A stretch of 64,000 nucleotides of DNA. Source: Wuchereria bancrofti (Eukaryota > Nematoda > Chromadorea > Rhabditida > Onchocercidae). Each line of letters opens with the position of its first letter. The stretch's first letter is position 1. The stretch spans positions 3,518,399 to 3,582,398 of the forward strand of contig SSBO01000001.1 in NCBI GenBank assembly GCA_005281725.1, read 5' to 3'. A model generated the notes under the pieces. That model worked only from the letters and a program-made list of their open reading frames with translations. It was not told the origin of the DNA and did no database searches. The translations under genes and the position numbers were made by a program. Shown one piece after another: positions 50,564-63,936 of the stretch.

Positions 50564-51671
50564 ATATATTTTCGTTTCCTAGAACAAATTGATTTAAGCA
50601 ATCAACAAATAATTATTCAGTTCCCTTCTCTTTCATAATTACTCAAAAATGTGATGCATAATCAAAGAATAATTGTTTAAGCCACTTGTTTAGAAGAGAG
50701 AGATATAAACTGAGTTTTTCAAACATTCAATAAAACATTTGTGACAATATGAACAGTGGCATACCACTGCAAACGTTTTATTATAGTAATCATTTAAAAA
50801 CCCAGCAAAATAACGTAAACGTCGATGGAAAACACCTGGTGACGCTTATATTTATCCAAAATGCGAAGCACGCCGCTGCCTGTTGTGCAAATATTTTTTT
50901 TTTTCATCTCAAATCTCTCGCTTCTACAATACAAATAAATCCTGTGCACCTTATCCGGTTAAAAAATCGGTATGCAAAATTTGAAAACACTGACTTTTAA
51001 TCATACGAACAAAATATTTGTTACCATCATCAGCACTGACCAAATTTGAACAGGATTTCATTTGTCAATATCGAGTATTTCAACGGGTTCACCCTTAGAT
51101 TCACATTTTCATGACTATTGTTTTAAGTACTGTTTGTGTTAAGCAGAACCCTGCTTACGTGAATAAAGAATAATCTTGCCGTATCATTACTAATTTCTAT
51201 TCGAACTTTGCATTAACTTATTTTCCACTATCATTTCCATATTATCATTATCAAATGCTTGAAAACAGTAAGAAGTGACATTCACTTCTTCATTTCGTGT
51301 TGTTTTCTGCACTCCTAAACGTATGTAACAACGCTAATACTTCGAATCATTGGTGAGAAAATCAGAAAGGAAAAAAAGGAATTTTCTGTTTATCCATACA
51401 AATATTTGTTTATCTCTGCAAACAGATGAAGAAGCAAACAAGTTTATGGTACAATTGTTCTCGAAATGTATCGCAGCTCAAGTGTATTCTTTTGAGTAGC
51501 ACTTCTTCATTATTTCTTTTAGAAGTGATAAATTCATATAGCAAAAGCGGAGTTAGTGTTGCAACAACGAACTCAGCTCTCATTGAGAATAAAAAAATTT
51601 CATTGTGGCTTATTAGGAGTTATCCGTTGACAGTGGTTTGTTGTTACAGGTAATCACAACTTATCAAAGGA
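50564..51671. other. Divergent intergenic region between bestrophin and ess-2
   Basis: AT-rich region expected to hold both promoters. Open frames at 50749-51000 and 51426-51653 look random. An acceptor-like TTGTTACAG ends at 51649, 22 bases before the ess-2 ATG, and is a possible trans-splice site. Confidence 0.45.
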
Positions 51672-54600
51672 ATGGTTACCCCAGAGTTCGGGACACCAAC
51701 ATCTTTTGATGATGTTGACAGAGCCGTATCTGTGCCAGCTGAGAAGTTGCAAAACTCAAAAGTACATTTTCTTACATTAGTTTATTAGTTATGTCGCAAA
51801 ACTTGCCGGTTGTTCATTTCAACGTTTTTCTTCCCACTATCTCAAAAGATAACAACTTTTGATGGTTCTCGTGATCAAGCATTTTATGGATATTTCAGTG
51901 GGAAATATGGCTTACTTTAATAAATTAAATTTTCATGTCGCAAGAAATGTTAATAACATTTAAGGAATTCGATAACTGATTTTGCAGGTAGTAGTTCTTG
52001 GGGCAAAAAAGTTGGAGACAGGGAAAGAAGTTCGTGTTGTATTGCCAGAAGAAAAATACCTTGGACGTCTTCAAGAAATTATTGTGAGGGATTACTTTCC
52101 TGAATTGCCAAAATTGAAAGTATGTACTTTTTTTTGATCATTTAGTAGAAGGGTTTATTACCCACGAAAAGCTGCTAAAACTTGTGGGAGTTTGTTTTTC
52201 AGATTTATAAAAAATATCTTTCTTTTAGGCTCAGAAGGAATATTTAGACGCAGTTGCGGCTAATGATTTAACCAAGATTCGTGAGTTGCAGCTGCGTTAC
52301 AGCACAAAACGTACTGTTCGGCGCACCTCACCCACTATTGCAACTACTAGCCCGGCTGTATTTGATCCCAATACACCTGGGCCTAGCGCTTCTTATGCAG
52401 AATCAAGAGCTGGAAAAAGTGAAAAAGGAAGCCCCACAAAGGTCTGACTTCAGTAATGAGTTGCATATTGGAAATACAATACATTCAGTTTCAACAACAG
52501 CTGCGAGAAAAACGAACTGTTCTTATGTCGACGGACAATGAAAATTTTATTTCATTCATAGCTTATTGAAAAAGCTACTGAGAAAATGAAATATCAAGTT
52601 GTACATTAATATTTCAATTAACATTCAGTGTATTATGTGTTTGCAAATTAGCAACATGGTTTAGCATTATTATTATTTCCAGAACATTACTCATTTTTAG
52701 AAAAAAAAGAAAGATGAAAATCTTACGGTTGATACTTATTTGAATAAGTTCACCTCTGAGGATAATGCATCATTCGAAGAGCTTGCACTGTTACATAAAA
52801 AGAAAGAACAGATCCGTAACGCGTGGATGTATGAAGCAGAAAAGAAGCATAACCAAGAACTGATTACTCGAGGAAATGAATTAATGAAAGCTGCTGATGA
52901 ACAAATCATGACCTCTTTGGCTGCTGGGGCCGCCGCAGGTATTTAATTTTTATATGCATGGGTCCATAATCTACATTTTTAGCATCATCTTGACAGCAGT
53001 AAATTTAACCTAGTTTGATAAAGAATAATAAAATTTGGAGGTATGTGTTTCGGTGCCATATAAACCTTTTTTTCGCTTTGAAAAAAAAATTCGAAAGAAA
53101 ATTGATATTAGTACTTAAGTTGACATAGCTTTAAGTATTGATCAGTAATATTTCTATATTATTTATTGCGAATCATTTCAGCAAAGCCTAAAGAACTTGA
53201 TAACTGGTCTTATAAGGCGCGAAATATTGTGCATTTCCATCCTGAAGAGGCACCGTTAACACTGGAGGAGCATCTTCAAAGACAAAAAGCAAATCAAAGA
53301 ATCATAAACAAAATTGCTACCCGTTTTTCAGAAGAAGTCAGCAAGGAGAAAAGACAGGTTTTTTTTTTCTCGAACCATTTTTAGCAACTGTTTCTAAATT
53401 AAATAATGAATGACTAATTACAGGTCACTGCAGTCAAGGGAATGCTTCAACAGACAGTAATGAATGCAGGGAAGGTGGATATAACAGGGCGTGAAGCGGG
53501 TTCTAAGACGGGTATAGTGGAACTAATTGCTACACCGTTACTAACTCCAGGTAATCTTTGTGTGCTTTTTTTTGGTTTCCATTTCGAATGCTGTAACATT
53601 AAGAAAATACTTGTGTTATATACCTTTGATTTGGATTATTTTCCCTACATTGTGATCTCCAAAAATAAGGATTACAATTTAAGGAAGAAAAAATAATGAA
53701 GTTTTCACATGCTTTTTTTTCTTTTAATATCAGTGAACGATTTTTGAGTTTTCTGCTGGTTTGCAGAATGGACAGCATGTTATATTTCATTTTCCGTTTC
53801 AACTTTATTTTACTCCAATAATGAAAATTAGGTGTAAATAAGGTTTTTTTTATACATATAGAACGTGAACAAATGAAATCCTATGCATTCAGCTATTATT
53901 TTTATCGTGATTCTGAAACACTTGATTTGAGGCGTCGACGAATCACCATTTATGACATGGGGTGAAATCGAAGGGACACCATTTCGACTTGACGCTTCAG
54001 ATATGGCTATTCCAACTTCAGCTCCCGCTTTTAAGGTAACTTATCCGAATTTAATTTGTTAGTTTTTTTAATAGTTTTCAAAAATTCATTTTCTTCATAA
54101 TATGTATTATTATCGCGATACGTTTCTTGAGATGACATTTCTAGATTCCTGAAGTACCTGTTCGGGAAAAAATAGCTCAAAGTATAGCTGAAACAATTGC
54201 AAAACGTTACCATGACAAACGGAAAATTGCTATACGACAAGTGGAAAAACATCACGCGTAGGTTTTCTGTTTATTGCCCTTCAGTTATCATTCCAGCTTG
54301 ATCCTTTACTGTCGATAATACTATTATCATCAAATAACGTGCACTGTTTTTGGGTAACCTTAAATAAACAACTTAATTATAAACTGCCGATCAGTTTTTC
54401 CAAACCTCCACTGCTGTTTTCATTCAGAAAGTGTGATACCTGATAATTTTAGGAAAACACCCAGCTTCGGTTCTATTCGTACTTCTGAAAAGCTTACTAC
54501 TATGTCTCCTGCTGCAAGACGTCTTGCAGCACATGGGCTTGGGATTCGACTGAGTTCAGATAGGGACTTAAAAATCAATTTCAACTGCACACCTTCACGA

Positions 54601-55284
54601 TCGAGGTAAACTGTCAAGTTTTAAAAAGTTGATTGTACTAGTCTATTCAGTGAAGATAAATTCATTTTAACTACAGGCATGATGATAATCATCTTGGTTT
54701 ACGTTCAGTTCAAGATATATCTAAATATTCCGCAAATAATTTGGAAGAGTAGGGTTTCTAGATGAATTGAACGTAATGTTGCTTTGTGTTAGTGTGACCT
54801 GTTTCTGAAAATTCATTCAACTTTTGCAAAAGTGAAAGAAGGTATGAGTAAGTGGACAGTTACTGTATTTCAGATTTGGCAACATTTAGATTTATTTATT
54901 TAATGCGTTTGATGTTTCTTTACTTGTGCTATTATAAAGCATCTTTTCGAGAGCTGAGGTTGTGAATAACTGTCTATCATATTGATACTAAATATGTCGG
55001 TTTCCGGATGCACAGTGTACTTCCATACGAAATGGAACTGTGTGCCCGAGTTGTTAGTAATGTTAGAAAAACATTTAGATTATCATTTTAGGACATCACA
55101 TTCCATATCTTCGACTGGTACTCCAGGTTCACAGTTATTAAGAAAAACACCAAGGAGAAATATAGAAGGCGTTATCAGTCATGCAAGTGCTAATTCATCC
55201 ATAACCGATAATTTGCTCAGTTTCGGACAGTCAACAACTGCCGCTGTGAAAAAAATCCGACCATCCGCAGTTGATTTCTTCTAA
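51672..55284 (+). CDS. ess-2: ESS2/DGCR14, spliceosome C-complex-associated protein
   Basis: Nuclear protein associated with late spliceosomes. Ten exons (51672-51761, 51988-52119, 52229-52441, 52701-52938, 53182-53357, 53424-53550, 53932-54035, 54145-54257, 54453-54605, 55092-55284) join in phase to 512 residues; the human protein is about 476. Family blocks in order: VLPEEKYLGRLQEIIVRDYF followed by PELPKLKAQKEYLDA; YLNKFTSEDNASFEEL; NAWMYEAEKK; WSYKARNIVHFHPE; ATPLLTPG followed by GVDESPFMTWGEIEGTPFRL; MSPAARRLAAHGLGIRL; and the C-terminal ITDNLLSFG..RPSAVDFF, matching the human ITDNLL..ASDFF end. An alternative terminal exon at 54677-54752 is in phase from the same donor. AATAAA at 55381-55386 is a likely polyadenylation signal. 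Cdk-12, also an RNA-processing factor, follows in tandem 1.7 kb away. Confidence 0.94.
54677..54752 (+). other. Possible alternative terminal exon of ess-2
   Basis: An AACTACAG acceptor followed by 24 in-phase codons (HDDNHLGLRSVQDISKYS...) and TAG. Using it would remove the conserved C-terminal ITDNLL and DFF motifs. Confidence 0.35.
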
Positions 55285-56974
55285 TGTTCTCTTATTTTGT
55301 GTATAACTGGCTTTAAATAAGATTTTTATTGTCACCTTGCGGTATGTACTGTCATATTGTCCAATACTTGTGCGACACCAAATAAAATTAATGTAAATTA
55401 ACGACACATAAAATTAATGTTCATTGTTTTTGGTTGTATTCCTGTGATCAGACCGCTTGCATTCATTTTTTCGCCAGTTCAGTGATAAGTGAGATTGGAA
55501 CACTACTGGACATATTTTAGTTTTAGCAAGATAGAAAGGTATCATACAGATCACCTGGAATAGGTCAGTGGTCCGAACTGGATTTCGGTAATATGTTAGG
55601 TGAAATGTCTAATGGTAGGCATAATAAACCCTCTGAGATGATCGCTTTACATAGGAAGTCTGGAGTGAAATTTCGAAGGTTGGTGTGTTTGCTGGCTGCC
55701 CGAAAGAGATGTTTGTATTCATGCTTGCGCAGCATCATCGATTTTGCATTGTTGGTGGTGGCGTAGTGGTTGGTAGTAGTGGTGGTGTAATCCTCTAGCT
55801 ATCGTTTGTCCGCGGCTTGCCGTACTTTTCCCTTGCAAATACAGCATCATTACCAACATACATCTGGTCCAAGAGGAAAGCAGTGGCATTCGGAGAGGTT
55901 AATAGTATGCGTCATTGATGGTCGTGGTTGCCTTATGAATCAATCGATCTATTTTGTTTCGCTGATATGAATTTCCTGCTCGAAGTAGAGTTTCCCTAAC
56001 ACAAGGTCGACATTACATTTAATGATACGGAAATTAGGTCGTATGACCGACACTGTTATATTTTCTGGAAAATGTTTGATATTTGGTTTTTTTCCTCATA
56101 TCATGACTTTCTAAAACAAGGAAAAGTTCGGTTTATTATGTGTTTGTTTTCATTGCAGTTTTGGTTAAAATTATTGCAGGTGCAAAAGATCAATTTCTAC
56201 CTTTTCTTTTTCTACAAGGAACAATCATTTTAACTGAGGCAGCGCATTAATCTGCTTCTTACCTAAGTCTACCGGCGTTATTTACCTGGAGCAAATCTTT
56301 GGTTCCAGTTGCAGTTATACACTATTTTATGATATGTAGAACCCATATTACGTAGTAGTTCCAGTTACGAGAGGATTTTGCTTGTTGAAAGTTGATCCTA
56401 TTCAGTGTATTTGTCTGATATCACGCTGTGGTATAATATCTTTTAGGGCATTCTTCCATTTTCAGTGACTGTAGATTAGGTTGCGAGAGATAACTAGTGA
56501 CACAAATAAAACTCAACTTATTTTGTAAGAATTTAATTTAAGTATTTACTTAAAAAATACGACAATGAATTCTTAAAATGTTGAAGTGCATAAATATCTT
56601 CTCGGAGCAATCTGTAAAATATTCCTTTACACTCACTTATTTTTTCAAATAAAGTAACTATACCGATCTTAACACAGAAAATTTATTGTAATTATAATTA
56701 TCTCTCCTCTACTTGACTCTCCGTGTTTTTTGTACTTGTAACTTTTGCAACCTTTTTGCTGATGATTGCTCAGTCTGAAATTTATTTTGTGATATATAGA
56801 AATCAAAAATCTAATATGGCACACTAGTTCCATTAGATAAAAATGTACTGCTTATAGCTTCTATTTATTTGATTAAACGCTTGGAATATAACAGTTCAGC
56901 AATTTTCGTTTTAAAGTAGACTTTTAAATTGATCGCTTTTCAGATATTATTAAACAAGAGCGTAATGTTATATA
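55285..56974. other. Intergenic region between ess-2 and cdk-12
   Basis: Begins with the ess-2 3' UTR (AATAAA at 55381-55386). A GTGGTGG-rich low-complexity patch lies near 55750-55793. No exon or RNA gene is recognisable; the cdk-12 promoter or outron should lie at the right end. Confidence 0.45.
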
Positions 56975-59900
56975 ATGGTATACAAAGAAGCAGATCGTTT
57001 GTCCGAAAGCAAGAATAAGCTTATCGGGACTGAACAAAGCAGTAAAGGTTAGTTTTCTGAATGTCTCAACTTATGCTGATATTAATGGAGTTTAGAAATA
57101 TCAGCAATTTTATATTATGTGAAGCTCGAATTATTTGATACTTTGAATTAATAAAAGTTTTCAGAAACCCACTGCTCATCGCCTTCTTGTAGTAATAAAA
57201 GTGAAGAGCGAAGTGAAGTAAGTGGTGGTAGTCCAACAACAGGAAGCTTTTTTAATAGCCGGCAGTTAATGCATTCTACAAAAAAGAAGGAAAAGCATTC
57301 GAAGGAGAGGGAAGTGTCATCAAAAAAGCGTCGAAAATCGGTGTCACCATCATTTCAGCATAGTCGGTCAGTTTACACATTATAATTTGAAATTTTCTTC
57401 AGACGCAGTTATCTGTAAATGAAACATCCTTGCAGTCAAATCAGCGTCCACTTCCTGTCGTGATTTTAGACGAACTTTACATTTTTATGAACTCTTGCAG
57501 ATAGGAGTTATTGTTTCATTGTCATATAAAAAGGGATAATGAATCACTTGAGTTCAAAAAAGAAAAAGGATCAAAGCAGTAGTGAGTGAGAGTTGCTTTA
57601 AGTTGATTCCTTTAAAATTTTCATAGGAATACATGCGATAGTTAGATTATTATGTCTTCAGGAGATCAAGGTCGAGATCTGTTTCTCGCAGTCGTAAAAG
57701 AAGACGCTCTCCTTCACCGTCAACAAATGGTAAAAGTAGAGAGCATGAACGTCGTTCGGATCATAGAAAAAATGACACACGTCGAGATTTGATACAAACA
57801 AACAGACGCAGTAATCAGAGCAGGTAGCTTGGTTTCAGTTCACTCTGTGAGTTTCTTGCAATCTTGAGTGACAACAGAGGGATTATTGAAATTCTTTTTT
57901 TGCTAAATTTCTGGAAATTGGTTTTCTTTGGATAGAAGTACATTGTTATTAATAATTTGTTTGATACACTGTTGATGATTGTGGCTTTCATAGACGTCGT
58001 CGTACTCCGCAGAAATCGTGGAGACGTTCTGACAGGCGAGAAGGGCGTCGTAAACGAAGTAGGAGTCGTTCAAGCGTATCCAGTTCCAGTTCTTCTGATA
58101 CCACATCATCGAGCATGAACGAGTAAGTTGTTGGTCACTTATTATATTAACAAAACGTTTATTGTCTAAGTAAGATCATATATTTGCACTAGATTTTAGG
58201 ATGCGTATGAAGTCATCACTTCTCGGCGAAATCATGACAAGACATCATGATAAAAGAATCGATAGAACTGCAAAGGAATGGAAAGAAAAACGGCATAGGC
58301 GTAATCCAACAGCAAAGAAACGTCCGTCACGAAGGCGTGCACCATCGTCTGATTCATCGACGTCATCTTCGGGTCAAAGCCCTCCATCCTCTGTAAATTT
58401 TAAGTTGTGTTGATAAAAAATGATTGAGTCAAATATATATATATATATATATATAATATACTAACATGCAATGATCAAACGCAAACTTTTCATGATTTTG
58501 ACTGTTTGAAGTCTTTAAATCTCTTAATTGCAGACATAAAAACATTTGTTGCTGTTTAACTTATTAAAGGTGTCAAAATTAGTGGTGCCGCCGCCCCCAC
58601 CACCACCAATTCGGGTGATTCCAGCGAGTGTTCCGCCGCCAGCGGCATCTTTTATACCGGCTGTGCCAACTTTCATACCACCTCCACCAGCTCCAATTGG
58701 TATGGATCCAAATGCATATCAAGTGGCAGTGGCAGCTTACACTGCACAGTATGGATATGCTGGTCAGGTAAGACTTCTGCATTAATATTCTTTTTATCTT
58801 TTTATAAGGTTTATTATTTTTTTATAAGAATTTCATGTTTAGATTATTTCCTTTGATGGTAACACTTATTTAGGAAAGCTTGCTAAATTCAGTTTCGTTT
58901 AATTTACAGGTCTTCGTTTTATTTGCTTTTTATTGAAATTTAGATATATTTTTTTAGATGGCAGCTTTCACTATTCCACCACCTCCATATTCGCAGCCTC
59001 CACCTATACCGCCTCCTCCAATTGCACCGAATCCGATCTTACCGCCTCCCCCTCTACCACCAATGCCTTCATCTCTGCCAATACCATCTTGTTTGCCTGT
59101 TAACACATCGCAGCCTCCTCCACCTGCACCTCCTGCAATACCTAATCCAAATCTTGTATCGTCGGCAGTTGCAGCTCATCCTATACAACGCGACGCATGT
59201 GTACCTTCTGTTGCACCACCACCAGCACCTCCACCAATGCCTCCTCAGCCCAAACGAACGTTCATACGTCCTCTGTAAGTTCATTTGATTTATATTCGAA
59301 TTTGTACACTATTTATAGTTTCGATAATTTCTGTGGTTAAGAGACTCATTCATTATGTTATTTATAGTGTCCAAATTGCCTTTGTTTTCATTATTTTATT
59401 TTGGAATCACATTCGAGGGTTTGTGTTTCCAAACACAGTTATTTTTTAGATTTGTCGTTGCTACATTATTTTAACAGCTTATAAAGAACATGTTATAAAC
59501 TTATAGGGTATTAAACAAACGTCTGAAATTGCGGGAGGATCCAGAGAACTGGGGTTGCTCTACGGTGGAAAAATATGAAATCAAAACTCAAGTAGGTGAA
59601 GGCACATATGGACAAGTGTACAAAGCACATGACAAGATTACCCGTATGTTTTTCATTAATTGGTGTCTGAAAGGATTTTATGATTATTCATTCTTGAGAC
59701 AAGGATTTGTGCATTTTGTATGTAGTATCAAACTTTGTTTTACGTCTATATATTTTTTACTTTGCATATCAGGACATTAAGAAATTTCTGTTTTTACTGT
59801 TAATGAGTGGTAAGAAGCGCTGAAGCCAATATCTAATAAGGCAAGGTATCAAGTTAATTATTCTACATAAAGAATGTTTTTCAGAAGAAGTGGTTGCTTT

Positions 59901-62276
59901 GAAAAAAGTGCGTTTGGAAAATGAAAAAGAAGGCTTTCCAATTACAGCTGTTCGTGAAATTAAGATTCTCAGGCAGCTGAATCATCGGAATGTCGTAAAA
60001 CTAATTGATATTGTTACGGACAAGCAAACTGCTGCCGATTTTAGAAAAGATAAAGGTATGTTCTTTCACATAATCATGTTTTTTTTCTTTCGCTATTCTC
60101 CATAAAAACTCCAAAGTTGTATTGTTTTTAATACTGAATTTTTACCTCTTATGCCGCTAACTTAAGGCGCATTTTATTTGGTGTTTGAATACCTGGATCA
60201 CGATCTTATGGGCATATTGGAAAGCCAATTTGTTGAGTTTTCTGATGATCAAATCTCATCGCTTATGAAGCAGCTTGTTTCTGGATTGGAGTATTGCCAC
60301 TCTATTGGATTTCTTCACCGTGACATTAAGTGCTCAAATATCCTTTTGAATAACAAGTACGATTCAATTTGCTGTAAATCCCTTGCTGCATTCATTGCCC
60401 CTTAATAGATGCTAATACAAAATATTATTTTGTATTAATAGATGAGTTAATAAATGATTATTATTATTATGCTGTTTTAGAGGAGAGCTGAAATTAGCCG
60501 ATTTTGGCTTAGCCAGATTTTACGATGAAGATCAGGATCGTCCTTACACCAATCGCGTGATAACGCTTTGGTATCGTCCACCAGAACTTTTACTTGGTGA
60601 AGAACGATATACAACTGCTGTCGATGTATGGAGTGTTGGGTTTGTTGTGTTTTGCTCGTTTGTGTGCTTGAGAGTATTGATAAGGCTATAGCACGAAACA
60701 TTACTGGACTGTAGTATATGAATTGCAGGTGTATTCTTGGAGAATTGTACACGAAAAAGCCAATGTTTCAAGGGAACACTGAGATGGTGCAATTGGATGT
60801 AATATCGAAACTCTGCGGTACACCATCACCTGAAAATTGGCCTGATGTTATAAAATTACCGCTTTATTGCAGCTTTCGGCCAAAGCGCACCTTTCCTCGA
60901 ATTTTGCGTGAAGCATTTGCATTGTAAGTTTTTACAGATTAAAATTATTCTACAAATAATTGCTTGAGCTATCAATCATTTCTTGATTTGATTACAGTAT
61001 ACCTGATAAACCTTTGGATTTACTTGACCGAATGCTTGAACTGGATCCAAGGAAGCGTATTACTTCAAAAGCTTCTCTTACACATCCCTGGCTGAAAGAT
61101 GTTGATCCCTCAATAATACCACCGCCGAAGCTTCCAGATTGGCAAGATTGTCATGAGCTGTGGTCGAAAAAACAAAGGAAGAACCGGTCGGCTGGCAGTA
61201 AGTATCTTTAAATTATTGCGTGCAAGGCAGAGAAAATTGTAGAAATAGGGTAGAGAAGATCAGAAGGCGTGATAGACTGAGTGTATTATACTGGATGGTC
61301 TTTATGTTGACTTCAGCGGTGGCATTCTTCATTGCCTAAGTTGCTCATATCAAACGTATTAAATAATACTATGTACCTTATTTTCATCTCTCATTTTGAA
61401 ATCTGCAATATATTTTAGGTAGTTTGGTAATGACACAGATGTCACAGTCACATACTCAGTTTGTACAGCAGCACCATCCTGTTCTTCCCTCTAGTTCGCA
61501 TCAGGTTTTGTTGTATTTTATTGTTTTCTTTTCCACTTGAACGTTACGTGAGACACACTTGCCAATTTAAATCGTTCATTAATTAATTAACATAAAGCAA
61601 ATATCAAACTTTTATTACAGTCTGATTCGAATACAAATTTGAGAAGTGGGCTACCACTTTTTCCGACAAGGCGAATGAACATTGCACATTCATCTGTTGA
61701 GGGTAATGCATCTTCAGAGGCTTCATTAAAAAGTAAGTTATGTGCTGAAATTTGCACAGTTATAATCCATTTTCCAAGAAATATACCACCGCTTGTAACT
61801 AAAAGAAGACTAAATATTTAAGTTACATTTTAAAAAAATATAAAGCAAAGTAGGGTTGCCATAAATGGTTCATGATAGTACAGGTCTTGATCTGTTCTAG
61901 AAATTGTAAACAGTAATGCACTTGTTTTGCAGATGTAGATGCAGCAATTCGAGCAATTCAGGCTGATCCAAGCAACTTGGAAGCAGCGCGTGCACTGTTG
62001 GCGAATTTAAGCCCAACGGCAGCAGCATCTGTTTTGCAGCTTGTTAGTAAAAGTGGTGTTTTGCCACCAGCGGTTATGTCGGCGCTTTCAACATCTACCA
62101 CAAGTACATCGCATGCACATCCACGAATACAGAACCAGCTCAGTGAAATATTAGGACAGCTTGCATCAATGGAACCGAAAGGTAGTGTATCAGTTACTAT
62201 TATAAATAATTCTACCTCAAATGTATCAACATTTCAGCAGACTTCGTCATTAGCGTTGTGGCAAGTGTCTGAATAA
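56975..62276 (+). CDS. cdk-12: CDK12/CDK13, cyclin K-dependent RNA polymerase II CTD kinase
   Basis: Nuclear kinase that, with cyclin K, phosphorylates Ser2 of the Pol II C-terminal repeats and supports elongation and co-transcriptional splicing. Sixteen exons, all in phase, give 955 residues; the kinase part lies in 59507-59643, 59885-60055, 60167-60356, 60481-60639, 60729-60923 and 60998-61197. The N-terminal third is an RS-type region ([20 protein letters not shown]). A proline-rich region (about 280-420) follows, as in vertebrate CDK12. The kinase domain (about 448-745) shows [11 protein letters not shown], catalytic Lys477 in VALKKV, PITAVRE (human PITAIRE), [19 protein letters not shown], the T-loop [15 protein letters not shown], and [16 protein letters not shown]. 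The tail is Ser-, Ala- and Gln-rich. All catalytic motifs are intact. The minus-strand frames at 58579-58782 and 59069-59284 are shadows of the proline codons. Confidence 0.95.
58433..58457. repeat. AT dinucleotide microsatellite
   Basis: An uninterrupted run of about twelve AT units in the cdk-12 intron after the exon ending at 58392. Confidence 0.85.
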
Positions 62277-63620
62277 CCGAGAATACTTTCAAAATTGACG
62301 TTTGTAAATTTTCCGGTGTAAAATATTTTTATTTTAGATATCTTTTTTAATTCTAGAGTATATAATCATTCCCACTTACGTTCGAAATAGAAATTGAGGT
62401 TAGGGATTAGATCTTTTTTTTATTATATTGCACTTTATTTCTGATTTTATGATATTACAATTTTTATATGGATAACCAGCTTAAATTTTCTTCCTAACAA
62501 CTCTTAAACAATTGAAATGACCATCCTAATATGGTGAATTCAATGTTTGATGCTGTTCTCCTGTTTAGTAATTTATCAATAAAGGATTGCTTGGTGTGAA
62601 ATCTTTGTTTTGATGCTGTTTTGTATGGTAATGTTAATGATTGTTTAACAGTGATATTCGCAGGTGTTCCCGGATGCTTAATGTGTTACGAACTAGCAGG
62701 TTTAGGCAAGATTTTTGTTTCTAATCTTTTCAGATTTCTCAGTTTTTTTGTATGACCAGATTTTGTACATCCGAAACTTCATAAAAATTTTTATTTCCTA
62801 TTTCACTCACATCTTTCGGGTTCAGTGTACTTGCTCATAGTGCACTCACGGTTCAACATTTTTACGTCTTACTGACCAGGCTGAGGAACTGGAATTCTCT
62901 GAGTTATAATGATTCCCATTGCATTGTCTTGTTTGTCGTTACAATGAATGTCAATATTTAATTAATTTGATGAATATAACTATGGCAATGTTCTGTGATT
63001 TATTTCACGCCACCGTGATGTTCAGTTCAATCATTAATTTATATATAGTTTGTGAGAAAGAAAAACAGGGCTATTACTAATATGTTATCAGATAATCGGA
63101 ATACTTTGCAATTTCTTTATAGCTTTAGTGGATGGTCTTTAATTTTGCTACTTCGTTACTTGTTTAATGATTTTGTTTGTAAGTATTGGATTCGATCTTT
63201 CATTCAGTTGAGATTGGAGGGAGCTTTTGTTTTGAAAGAATTTGTCATGTTATTACTCTGTAACATTATGTTGATGTTGCGTTTTGGAATGTTGAGGTTA
63301 CAATTTGTTTTGATTTTCAGTACTCTCATACTTCACGGTTGGAAGCATTATCAGATAGCATATTAACTGTAGTATTGAAGAAATAACAATGCATTAATTA
63401 TTCTATGTTAATAATTGCCTTTTTTTTCCAAATCAGAAATTTTAAAATGGAATTTTAGAGTGTAGCTTTTTTATAGTATGAAGACAAACTTTTGTTTTTT
63501 TTTTTTTTTTTCAGTTTGTTTTCTTATGAAAGGATTAAGCGCCATTTAAACGACCACTGTTGTTTTGTGTTACCATCATCACTTTTTGTGTCATCTCCTT
63601 TTCTGAACTGAAGTAGCAAA
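62277..63620. other. 3' UTR of cdk-12 and intergenic region
   Basis: T-rich. AATAAA at 62578-62583 is a likely cdk-12 polyadenylation signal. A long T run lies at about 63496-63512. The 104-codon open frame at 63052-63366 is rich in Leu, Phe and Arg, has no splice context, and reads like chance translation. Confidence 0.5.
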
Positions 63621-63936
63621 ATGAGATTGTTTGGTGTGGACCCCGGTCTCAAGGTAGCAGAGGTGCATCATAGTCCAATTTTTTGATGTTTATTTCTAAT
63701 CATTGAAGAAATATGTTTTAGGAGATCTGCCGTCCGCTATAGAACCAAGAATACTTCCAGAAAGAGAGAAGGAATTTTCGAAAAAATCAGTGGGCCCAGT
63801 TAACGCACTGAATGTGAGGATGCCAGAGCAATCCATAAATGGTGATGTGGATTGCAGTCAGATTTTAGTATCATTAAAATCTGATAATTCCAAACAGGAG
63901 CAGTCACCTGCCAATCATTCAGAACTGTTGAGTTGA
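63621..63936 (+). CDS. Possible small or partial gene at the right edge
   Basis: An ATG at 63621 with a weak donor after 63633 can join an exon at 63722-63936 (acceptor TGTTTTAG) to give 75 codons. Most of the sequence is in the second exon: GDLPSAIEPRILPEREKEFS, then VNALNVRMPEQSINGDVD, ending HSELLS. The exon is hydrophilic and non-repetitive, unlike the surrounding chance frames. I recognise no family. It may be an exon of a gene continuing past the window, or of a longer gene whose first exon I cannot place. The first exon is a guess. Confidence 0.3.

Noticed and set aside
58579..59284. Minus-strand Trp/Arg-rich frames
   Set aside because: Reverse reading of the proline-codon repeats in cdk-12.
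63052..63366. 104-codon open frame after cdk-12
   Set aside because: Hydrophobic, Leu- and Phe-rich chance translation of T-rich sequence; no conserved motif or splice context.
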